A DNA stretch of 40,505 nucleotides. It comes from Prevotellaceae bacterium (lineage in GTDB: Bacteria; Bacteroidota; Bacteroidia; Bacteroidales; Bacteroidaceae). Position numbers and translations under genes: made by a program. Below, piece by piece: positions 24,337 through 33,000 of the stretch (positions are counted from its first letter, which is position 1; each line of letters starts with the position of its first letter). Below the pieces are notes generated by a model that was not told the origin of the DNA, made no database searches, and saw only the letters and a list, made by a program, of their open reading frames with translations. The stretch covers positions 1-40,505 of the forward strand of contig JAFLUV010000001.1 of assembly GCA_022508635.1 (NCBI GenBank). Direction: 5' to 3'.

Positions 24337-26229
24337 ATGAAAAAGTGGCGTATTGAGGACTCCGAAGAGCTCTACAATATCAAAGGCTGGGGAGTGAATT
24401 ATTTTGGCATCAACGAAAAGGGACACGTCTATGTCACGCCCAAGAAGAACAGCGTACAGGTTGACCTCAAGGAGCTTGTTGACCAGCTGGCCACACGCCA
24501 TGTGACGGCTCCCGTACTGCTCCGCTTCCCCGACATCCTCGACAACCGCATCGAAAAGACTGACGAATGCTTCCGAAAGGCTGGCAAAGAATACGACTAC
24601 AAGGGCGAGCACTTCATTATCTTCCCCATCAAGGTCAACCAGATGCGTCCCGTCGTGGAGGAGATTATCAGCCACGGCAAACGCTACAACCTGGGACTTG
24701 AAGCCGGTTCAAAGCCTGAACTGCATGCCGTGCTTGCCACGAACATGGACAGCGACAGCCTCATCATCTGCAACGGACACAAGGATCAGAACTTCATCGA
24801 GCTGGCTCTGCTGGCTCAGAAGATGGGCAAGCGCGTGTTCCTTGTCATTGAGAAGCTCCCGGAGCTGACCATCATTGCCGAGACAGCCAAAAAACTCGGC
24901 GTGCACCCCAACCTTGGCATCCGCATCAAGCTGGCATCGGACGGCAGCGGCAAATGGAGCGAGAGCGGCGGCGACGCATCAAAGTTCGGCCTCAACTCTT
25001 CAGAGCTCCTCATTGCACTGCAAAAGCTTGACGAGCTCGGACTGCACGATTGCCTGCGCCTCATACACTTCCACATCGGCAGCCAGATAAACAAAATTCG
25101 CCGTATCAGCACTGCCCTGCGCGAAGCAGCACAATACTACGTACAACTCCATGCGATGGGTTTCGATATCAAGTTCGTGGATTGTGGTGGCGGATTGGGC
25201 GTGGACTACGACGGAACACGTAGCAGCAACAGCGAGAGCAGCGTCAATTATAGCATCCAAGAGTATGTCAACGACTGCGTCTATACCCTCGTCGAGGCAG
25301 CCAACAAGAACGACATCCCCCACCCCAACATCATTACGGAGGGAGGTCGCTCGTTGACCGCGCACCACAGTGTGCTCATCATCGACGTGCTGGAAAGCGT
25401 ATCAGCACCACAGATGCCCGAGGACTTTGTGCCTGGAACTGACGACCACAAACTCGTGCACGACCTGACGGAAATATGGGACAAGCTCTCGTCGCGTTCA
25501 CTGCTTGAGGATTGGCATGACGCAGAGGACATCCGAGAAGAAGCGCTCGACCTCTTCCGCCATGGCATCATTGACCTCAAGACGCGTGCACAGATCGAGT
25601 CCCTCTATTGGGCTATCAGCCACGAGGTGGCAGAGCTGGCACACCACCAGAAACATGTCCCTGACGAGCTACGCAAGCTTGACAAACAAATGGCGGACAA
25701 GTATTTCTGCAACTTCTCGCTTTTCCAGAGCATGCCCGACTCATGGGGTATAGATCAACTCTTTCCCATCATGCCTATCGCACGCTTGGAGGAACAGCCT
25801 ACACGAAGCGCCACCCTGCAGGACATTACCTGCGACAGTGACGGCAAAATCACGGCATACGTCAACGGTGGACAACAGACAAACTACATACCGCTGCACC
25901 CCATACGCCCAGGCGAACATTATTATATAGGTGTGTTCCTCGTCGGGGCATACCAAGAGATACTGGGCAACATGCATAACCTCTTTGGTGACACCAACGC
26001 GGTGCACATCAGCGTGGACAAGGAGCAGTATGCCATCGAGCAGTTCATCGACGGCGAGTCCGTGGCTGACGTACTGGAGTATGTGCAGTACGACCCAAAG
26101 AAGCTGGTACGCCGCCTTGAGATATGGGTCAGCAAAGCCATCAAAGACGGAAAGATAACTCAGATTGAGGGCAAGGAGTTCATCAGCAACTACCGCGCCG
26201 GACTCTACGGATACACCTATCTGGAATAA
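24337..26229 (+). CDS. speA: Biosynthetic arginine decarboxylase
   Basis: This 630-aa PLP enzyme decarboxylates arginine to agmatine, the entry to polyamine synthesis; in gut Bacteroidetes the route usually continues to carboxyspermidine/spermidine. It is an alanine-racemase-fold (fold III) decarboxylase. The PLP-binding lysine is K99 in FPIKVNQ. Other features are the HFHIGSQI stretch, the glycine-rich DCGGGLGVDYDGT and the C-terminal HNLFGDTNAVHI typical of SpeA. The length agrees with the family. A 77-base gap separates it from aroK, with no obvious promoter box, and the flavodiiron gene follows after 16 bases. Confidence 0.95.
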   Translation: MKKWRIEDSEELYNIKGWGVNYFGINEKGHVYVTPKKNSVQVDLKELVDQLATRHVTAPVLLRFPDILDNRIEKTDECFRKAGKEYDYKGEHFIIFPIKVNQMRPVVEEIISHGKRYNLGLEAGSKPELHAVLATNMDSDSLIICNGHKDQNFIELALLAQKMGKRVFLVIEKLPELTIIAETAKKLGVHPNLGIRIKLASDGSGKWSESGGDASKFGLNSSELLIALQKLDELGLHDCLRLIHFHIGSQINKIRRISTALREAAQYYVQLHAMGFDIKFVDCGGGLGVDYDGTRSSNSESSVNYSIQEYVNDCVYTLVEAANKNDIPHPNIITEGGRSLTAHHSVLIIDVLESVSAPQMPEDFVPGTDDHKLVHDLTEIWDKLSSRSLLEDWHDAEDIREEALDLFRHGIIDLKTRAQIESLYWAISHEVAELAHHQKHVPDELRKLDKQMADKYFCNFSLFQSMPDSWGIDQLFPIMPIARLEEQPTRSATLQDITCDSDGKITAYVNGGQQTNYIPLHPIRPGEHYYIGVFLVGAYQEILGNMHNLFGDTNAVHISVDKEQYAIEQFIDGESVADVLEYVQYDPKKLVRRLEIWVSKAIKDGKITQIEGKEFISNYRAGLYGYTYLE

Positions 26230-26245
26230 CAACAACGAACTATAT

Positions 26246-27400
26246 ATGAAGCACATTAAGTACATCGGTGTCGACGACCTCGACATTGACCTTTTCGAGA
26301 GCCAGTACGTGGTGCCTGAAGGCATGAGTTACAATTCCTACCTCATTGAGGACGATAGGATAGCCGTCATGGACACCGCAGACCGTCGTAAGGCGGACGA
26401 GTGGATGACAGGACTCGCTACAGCCCTTGACGGACGTCAGCCCGACTACCTCGTGGCGCACCACATGGAGCCGGATCACGCATCGCTCATCGCGGATGCG
26501 CTCAAGGCCTGGCCAGAGATGAAACTCGTATGTAGTGCACAGACAGCGAAGATGCTACCAAACTTCTTCGACAACTTCCCCTTCGAAGAACGTATTCATA
26601 TCGTGAAGGAAGGCGACACGCTCTGTCTCGGCAGCCACACCCTCCACTTCATCGCTGCACCCATGGTGCACTGGCCAGAGGTTATCATGAGCTACGAGAG
26701 CACAGAGAAGGTACTTTTCTCTGCCGACGGCTTCGGTAAGTTCGGTGCCCTTTGCAACGAAACGGACGACTGGGCCTGCGAGGCACGCCGCTACTACTTC
26801 AACATCTGCGGAAAGTACGGTGCACAGGTGCAAAGCGTTCTGAAGAAAGCCGCAACGCTCAACATACAGACCATCTGTCCACTGCACGGCCCGGTGCTCG
26901 AGGGCGAGGCCATGGCAGAGGCCATCAGGCTGTATGACATCTGGAGCCGCTACGAACCAGAGAGCGAGGGCGTACTCGTTGCATACGCCAGCATCCATGG
27001 CGGCACAGCAAAGGCAGCCGAACGCCTTGGAGAACTGCTCCGCGAGAAGGGTGCGCCGAAGGTCGTGGTGAGCGACCTGAGCCGCGACGACATGGCGGAG
27101 GTCATCGAGGATGCCTTCCGCTATCCCCGCATCGTCGTAGCGGCGGCGAGCTACGATGCCGACGTGTTCCCACCCATGCATGACTTCCTGCACCACCTAC
27201 AGATTAAGAACTACCAGAAGCGCCGCTTCGGCATTGTCGAGAACGGCAGCTGGGCACCTTGTGCAGGCCGTATCATGCGCGAGATGATAGGGAGCATGAA
27301 GGACTGTACAATCGTAGAACCCCTCGTCACCATCCGCTCCCGCATGAATGCTGCCGACGAGCAGCAACTTGCCCTCCTGGCCGATGCTATGCTGGCATAG
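26246..27400 (+). CDS. FprA-type flavodiiron protein
   Basis: This 384-aa A-type flavoprotein has a metallo-beta-lactamase-like diiron domain and a flavodoxin domain. It reduces O2 to water and/or NO to N2O in anaerobes. From the ATG at 26246, diiron ligands are all present: H73, E75, D77, H78 (HMEPDH), H142 (MVHWPE), D161 (SADGFG) and H214 (PLHGPV). The FMN-binding loop is SIHGGTAKAAE at about 249-259. No C-terminal rubredoxin is attached, so an electron donor must come from elsewhere. A longer frame starts at 26165 inside speA but adds shadow residues. The 16-base gap after speA indicates co-transcription. Confidence 0.93.
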   Translation: MKHIKYIGVDDLDIDLFESQYVVPEGMSYNSYLIEDDRIAVMDTADRRKADEWMTGLATALDGRQPDYLVAHHMEPDHASLIADALKAWPEMKLVCSAQTAKMLPNFFDNFPFEERIHIVKEGDTLCLGSHTLHFIAAPMVHWPEVIMSYESTEKVLFSADGFGKFGALCNETDDWACEARRYYFNICGKYGAQVQSVLKKAATLNIQTICPLHGPVLEGEAMAEAIRLYDIWSRYEPESEGVLVAYASIHGGTAKAAERLGELLREKGAPKVVVSDLSRDDMAEVIEDAFRYPRIVVAAASYDADVFPPMHDFLHHLQIKNYQKRRFGIVENGSWAPCAGRIMREMIGSMKDCTIVEPLVTIRSRMNAADEQQLALLADAMLA

Positions 27401-27697
27401 CACCGGCTTCCCAAAAGGCCGTTCGCAGTGATGTAATGGCGCAGAACATCTGCTTAAAGCATACACTTTTTACCCGAGCAATCCCCAAATTAGGCCTAAT
27501 ATGCAAAAAGTAGGCCCCAAATTACTTGGGAGACTAATCGTACCCATAGCTAAAAACATGGCATAGGCAGAACGCCAAGGGTGCAGTGAAGTTGCATATA
27601 TAGTGCCCGGCCGTTCCGTCCATCGTAAAGGGCGCAAACGGGCGGGGCGACGGGTTCACCTAAGTGAAGAAGCAACTTCAACTGGCTGACAAGAAGG

Positions 27698-29563
27698 CTA
27701 TCGTGCCTGTCGGTTGTCGCGGATAGAGGGTCGACGGCAGCCTTCAGTGATGAACATGGGGGAAGATTTTTCCACCTTTGTCCATTCCCTATCGGCAAAC
27801 GCTGCTTTCGTGCTGGCATCGTCGGTCAGGATATTGCCATCCGCAGAGCCTACAATGACATCATTGTTCTCGAAACAAAGACCTGCCGTGCTCTTGGCGT
27901 AGAGCAGAGGATTGCCGGAGGTGATGAAGCGGTTGCCAAGCACCCTGACATTGCGGTGGACGGGATGGTTGGCATCAACGACACGGTTCGAGGGGTTCAG
28001 GGCTATGACTGCGCGGGAGGGGCCACCGCCATAGGCACAATCAATGAAAGTATTGTTTTCTATCAGCACATCGCAGACGGGACCCGATTCGTACCAACCC
28101 TCGGCATCACCCTCAATGAGAATGGCACTCATGCCCGTCTTGCAATAGACGTTGTCGGCAATAACTACGCGACGGGGTGTCGTGACGAGGGTACCGCGCG
28201 TGTTGGTGCGTGAGAAATGGCAGCGGCGTATCTCCAGTTCAGGCGTGCATGTGATGTTCTCCACGCAATCGAGGCCAATGGCAAACCATTCAGGCACCTT
28301 GCGGTCGAAGGAGACCTCGACCAGACGATCAGAGATACGCCTTACGTTGCGTACCACGGCATTGTCCAGCCTCTCCATCGTCTCGGCACGGACGAAAGCA
28401 ACAGTGTCACCTTCCCAGAATGCCTGGAACCCATAGCTCTGGCCGTGCATGAAGCGCAGCACCAGGCAGTCGTCGGCTGTCCGGTCTACGGCTCTCAGGT
28501 TCGTGCCGTGCACGTTGACGGGGTCGTCGTGAGCACCGGCAAAAGTGCAATCCAGTATGCTCACCTTGCCACTACAGCCGGAAAAGTGCATGAAGTCTGC
28601 GGATGAGGCAATTAGACGACCGCTACCCTCGCGCGGACGGCAGTTGACGTTCTGCATCGTCACGTTGCGGGTATACTGGCTGACAATGCCCAGTCCGTGC
28701 ATATAGTGCACGTTCACATTGTGCAGCGTCACGTCACTGCTTTCATAGAGGAACACGCCTACATGGTCGCGAATAATGTCACGCACCGAAAGTACGTGGC
28801 CTATGCAAGGAGAGAAGTCTGCCGGAGTGGCGAAACGGACGAGACCCGGCTCCACTTCCTCCGCCCTTGAGGCAACGAGGACAGACCAGCCGTTGCTGTA
28901 GGCAGAACGCTCTGTCTCGGGCGCATACTCTATGCAATGATAATGGTTGGCGCGCCAGCCCTCGCCATACAGGTGTATGCGTCCCTCGCCATCTATGTCA
29001 TAGCGCACGTCGCGATGGAAACGCACTGTCGTTCCCGAGGCATCATGGGCAGCATAGGTCATCTCCGACATGCCCGGGCGCTCAAAGTCAATGTGCAGGT
29101 TGCTCAGGGTGATGTTGCTGCTATGTGCCACCGCTATCGTAATCATCTTGCCGTGGAACGTCAATGATGCTCCGTTGCCCTCAACCGTAAGATTCTCCAT
29201 GTCCTCCAACAGCATGCCTATCGTCTTGACCTTCGAGGGGCACTCTGCCTCCGTAGAGGTGTTCGAGATAAACCATTCGCGCCGTTCGGCATCTTCGGGC
29301 CATATATCGTAACGTCCCGGCTCGAACACCAGAACCTGCGCCTTGCGCTCACGACAAGCCTCGATAGCCTGACGAAGCAGCGGTGTGGCATTCCGGTAGG
29401 AATAAGGCTTCAGGCCGAACTCGGCGACATAGACTGTATCGCCCTGCACAGCAGCTGAGGCAGCCTGAAGCGGCAACAGTGCCACCAAAAGCCATAGGGA
29501 CAGCTGCGGAAGAAGCCGCCTCGCAGACAGGCTCCGCACAATGAGAATAATACGATGGTTCAT
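27698..29563 (-). CDS. GH110 alpha-1,3-galactosidase
   Basis: This 621-aa secreted right-handed beta-helix enzyme resembles the GH110 family, which removes terminal alpha-1,3-linked galactose from blood-group B and linear B structures. A signal peptide covers about residues 1-37 and lacks a lipobox, so it should be periplasmic or secreted. The catalytic region reads SSADFMHFSGC (D323) and FAGAHDDPVNVHGT (D346, D347). The 23- and 24-residue distances agree with the catalytic aspartates I recall for a characterised Pseudoalteromonas GH110 (321, 344, 345). Parallel beta-helix turns such as DVTLHNVNVHYMHGLG and LEIRRCHFSRTNTRG follow. It stands alone, with a TATCTTTG box upstream (29597-29604). 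Whether it cleaves blood-group B or only linear chains cannot be decided. Confidence 0.85.
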   Translation of the reverse strand: MNHRIILIVRSLSARRLLPQLSLWLLVALLPLQAASAAVQGDTVYVAEFGLKPYSYRNATPLLRQAIEACRERKAQVLVFEPGRYDIWPEDAERREWFISNTSTEAECPSKVKTIGMLLEDMENLTVEGNGASLTFHGKMITIAVAHSSNITLSNLHIDFERPGMSEMTYAAHDASGTTVRFHRDVRYDIDGEGRIHLYGEGWRANHYHCIEYAPETERSAYSNGWSVLVASRAEEVEPGLVRFATPADFSPCIGHVLSVRDIIRDHVGVFLYESSDVTLHNVNVHYMHGLGIVSQYTRNVTMQNVNCRPREGSGRLIASSADFMHFSGCSGKVSILDCTFAGAHDDPVNVHGTNLRAVDRTADDCLVLRFMHGQSYGFQAFWEGDTVAFVRAETMERLDNAVVRNVRRISDRLVEVSFDRKVPEWFAIGLDCVENITCTPELEIRRCHFSRTNTRGTLVTTPRRVVIADNVYCKTGMSAILIEGDAEGWYESGPVCDVLIENNTFIDCAYGGGPSRAVIALNPSNRVVDANHPVHRNVRVLGNRFITSGNPLLYAKSTAGLCFENNDVIVGSADGNILTDDASTKAAFADREWTKVEKSSPMFITEGCRRPSIRDNRQAR

Positions 29564-29596
29564 GGTTGTTAGTCTTGTTTTTATCTATTTGTCCTG

Positions 29597-29620
29597 CAAA
29601 GATACGCCTTTTTCATGAAA
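29597..29620 (-). promoter_or_regulatory. Probable GH110 promoter box with palindrome
   Basis: TATCTTTG (29604-29597 on the minus strand) matches the -7 consensus TAnnTTTG exactly, 34 bases before the ATG. A perfect 10-base palindrome TTTCATGAAA lies just upstream at 29611-29620 and overlaps the -7/-33 spacer, where a repressor could bind. No clear -33 TTTG was found. Confidence 0.45.
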
Positions 29621-29791
29621 GCCGTATCATCATAACATAAGAAACGCATCAGTCCGGGACACTTTTTGTACGTAGAAGCCGGTTATCCCGCAAACGCCTT
29701 ATGCCCGTTTATACCATATATCAACGACTTGGACAAGCGATGGTGTCTCCCGAAGCATGACATGACACTGCCTTTACTTGATAATGCCTTT

Positions 29792-29890
29792 ATCTTCCCT
29801 ATAGGGAACATAATATCTTTCCTATAGGGAACATTGTATCTTACCTATAGGGAAGATTGTGACTTTCCTATAGGTAAGATTGACATGTTT
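29792..29890. repeat. Four 23-bp tandem repeats with palindromic core
   Basis: The core CCTATAGG occurs at 29798, 29821, 29844 and 29867, exactly 23 bases apart. Around it the units read roughly ATCTTTCCTATAGGGAACATTGT. The first copy contains the perfect 14-base palindrome TTCCCTATAGGGAA. A fifth, decayed copy (TCAATAGA) may lie at 29890. The copies abut with no unique spacers, so it is not a CRISPR. It could be a multi-copy protein-binding array, a slippage-prone repeat or a dispersed intergenic family. Confidence 0.9.
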
Positions 29891-30007
29891 CAATAGAAAG
29901 ACAATGACTGACTACTATTGACACACCGTATAGTGCAGCTTCAGATGCAATGTCAAGCAGCATGGCATCCACTCCCCTATCGGCCTTGAGCCCGAGACAG
30001 GCAAACA

Positions 30008-30040
30008 AAAAAACCGCAGGGCTTACGCCTTGCGGTTTTC
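30008..30040 (-). terminator. Intrinsic terminator after rpoC
   Basis: Read on the minus strand, CCGCAAGG and CCCTGCGG form an 8-bp stem (with one G-U pair) around a short loop, flanked by A-T pairs, and followed by seven T residues. It lies about 26 bases after the rpoC stop codon and ends the rplK-rpoC transcription unit. Confidence 0.88.
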
Positions 30041-30065
30041 TCTTCATGATTATATGTCAATGCGT

Positions 30066-33000
30066 TTAGTACATATCGTCGACATAATTGAGCAGCGTCT
30101 TGCGGCTGGCAAGGGTGCGGTCATAATCCTCGCGGTTGGTGACCACAATCTTGTCGAACTCACGCATACCAGTACCAGCAGGGATGAGATGACCGCAGAT
30201 AACGTTCTCCTTCATACCGGCCAAGTAGTCCGTCTTGCCGTTGATAGCGGCTTCGTTGAGCACCTTGGTGGTCTCCTGGAAAGAAGCAGCAGAGATAAAG
30301 CTGCTGGTCTGCAGTGCAGCATGGGTAATACCCTGCAAGATCTGCTTGGACGTTGCGGGACGGGCATCGCGTACCTGGACGATCTTCTTGTCCTGACGCT
30401 TGAGAAGGGAGTTCTCGTCGCGCAGGCGGCGTGCCGTTACAATCTGACCGTTCTGCATGTTCTCCGAATCGCCACAATCAATAACCACCTTCTTACCCCA
30501 GATGCTGTCATTCTCTTCGTTGAAGTCAAGCTTGTCGACAACCTGCTGAGCAAGGAAACGGGTATCGCCTGCATCGTCAATCTGTACCTTACGCATCATC
30601 TGGCGAACAATGACCTCGAAGTGCTTGTCGTTGATCTTCACGCCCTGGAGACGGTAAACGTCCTGTATCTCATTGACGATGTACTCCTGTACGGCCGTGG
30701 GACCCTTGATGGCAAGAATGTCGGCAGGCGTGATGGCACCGTCGGAAAGCGGCGTACCGGCACGGACATAGTCGTTCTCCTGCACCAGAATCTGACGGTT
30801 GGCAGGGATGAGATACTTCTTGACAGCCTCCTCGCCTCCCAGACGCGGCGTGATGATAACCTCGCGATTACCACGCTTGAGCTTGCCCATCGACACCTCA
30901 CCGTCAATCTCGGCAACCGTAGCCGGGTTGCTCGGGTTGCGTGCCTCGAAGAGCTCCGTCACACGAGGCAGACCGCCGGTGATATCACCGCCGCCACCGA
31001 TGACGCGAGGTATCTTGACAAGCACATCGCCTGCCTTCACCTCCTGTCCGTTCTCGACGGCAATATGGCCGCCGATAGGCAGGTTGTAGTGGCGCAGGAT
31101 GTCGCCGTTCTCGTCCAGGATATGTACGGTGGGCACACGCATCCTGTCGTGCGACTCAATGACGATGAGCTCCTGCAGACCAGTCTGTTCGTCAGTCTCT
31201 ACCTTGTAGTTGACTCCCTCAATGACATCCTCGAACCGAACCTTACCGGGCATTTCCGTAACGACAACGGCATTGAAGGGATCCCACTTGGCAACAATCT
31301 CGTCCTTCTGGACAATGTCACCATCATTCTTGTACAGGGTGCTACCATAGGGCACATTGGCCGTGAGCAGGACAATGCCTGTAGTAGGATCAATGAAGCG
31401 AACCTCCGTCAGACGGCCTACCACGACCTTGGCAGGCGTTCCTGCATCATCAACGACATCTACGGTACGCAACTCCTCGAACTCGATGCGGGCATCGTAC
31501 TTCGCCTTGATTCGGGCATTAGCGGCGGCATTGCCTGCCACACCACCGGCATGGAACGTACGTAGCGTCAGCTGTGTACCAGGCTCACCGATGGATTGTG
31601 CTGCAATGACACCGACAGCCTCGCCCTTCTGCACCATAAGGCTGGTAGCAAGGTTGCGGCCGTAGCACTTCATGCAGACACCCCTCCTGCTCTCGCAAGT
31701 GAGCACGGAACGGATCTCAACGGTTTCAATGGGGCTTTCCTCTATCTCTTGTGCCTTTGCCTCAGTAATCTCTTCACCAGAAGCACAGATGAGTTTGCCA
31801 GTAAGAGGATGGATCACATCGTGCACAGAAACACGGCCCAGGATACGGTCGTAGAGACTGCTGATAACCTCGTCACCATTCTTCAAGGCAGAACATACAA
31901 GGCCGCGCAAGGTACCGCAATCCTCTTCATTGATAATCACATCATGGCTGACATCCACCAAACGACGGGTCAGGTAACCTGCATCGGCAGTCTTCAGTGC
32001 GGTGTCGGCAAGACCCTTACGGGCACCATGCGTAGAGATGAAGTACTCAAGTACACTCATACCCTCCTTAAAGTTGGAAAGGATGGGGTTCTCGATAGTA
32101 TCTGGCTCTGCACCTGCCTTTTGGGGCTTAGCCATCAAACCACGCATACCGGAGAGCTGGCTGATCTGTCCTGCACTACCACGGGCACCGGAGTCAAGCA
32201 TCATGTACACGGCATTGAAGCCCTGGTCAGCCTCCTTCATAGTCTTCATCAGAGCCTTTGAAAGGTCGTTATTGACATGTGTCCAGATATCGATGACCTG
32301 ATTGTGGCGCTCCTTGTCGGTGATGAAACCCATGCCATATTCGCCACTGATACGCTCAACCTCCTCATTACCTTTGCGAATGAGTTCCTCCTTCTCCTCG
32401 GGAATAATGATATCGCCCAAGTTGAAGGACAAGCCACCCTCGTATGCCAGACGATAACCGAGGTTCTTAATACCGTCCAGGAATTCGCAGGCACGAGCTA
32501 TGCCAACTGTCTTGATGACATCGGTAATGATGCCACGCAAAGTCTTCTTGGAAATAACGTCATTGAAGAATCCCACCTCAACAGGAATAATTTCGTTAGC
32601 AATGACGCGACCAACAGAAGTCTCAACCATACGCTTGCCGATTGTGCCGTCCTCAAGTTTGTCGTCAACAACGACGAAGACAGGAGCATGCACGTCAACA
32701 CGCTTCTCATTATATGCTATGATAGCTTCCTCGGGACCATAGAATTTCAGACCGCTGCCTTTTGCACCGGGACGCAGCTTGGTAATGTAATACAGACCGA
32801 GCACCATATCCTGGGAGGGTACGGTGATAGGCGTGCCGCTGGCAGGGTTCAAGATATTATGCGACTGAAGCATCAAAATCTGAGCCTCCAGTATTGCCTC
32901 GTTGCTCAAAGGCAGATGCACAGCCATCTGGTCACCATCGAAGTCGGCATTGAATGCCGTACAAGCCAAAGGATGAAGCTGAATAGCCTTACCCTCAATC

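Larger units (their letters stand above)
29564..30065. other. 502-base intergenic region, GH110/rpoC
   Basis: From left to right it holds the GH110 promoter box (29597-29604) with an upstream palindrome, about 150 bases where I see nothing, the 23-bp palindromic repeat array (29792-29890), and the rpoC terminator (30008-30040). No gene is supported. Both flanking genes read leftward, so the array lies downstream of rpoC and upstream of GH110. Confidence 0.6.

Noticed and set aside
27401..27697. Gene or terminator in the 297-base convergent gap after the flavodiiron gene
   Set aside because: Only short weak inverted repeats (CCCAA/TTGGG near 27515-27532) without a T-run were seen, and the open frames there have no recognisable content.
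29792..29890. CRISPR array
   Set aside because: The 23-base units abut directly with no unique spacers, the units are palindromic and short, and no cas genes are present.
30030..31565. Long plus-strand open frame (511 codons) opposite the end of rpoC
   Set aside because: It lies fully antisense to the conserved rpoC gene, its translation has no recognisable domain, and it runs through the rpoC terminator. It is explained by the codon use of rpoC.
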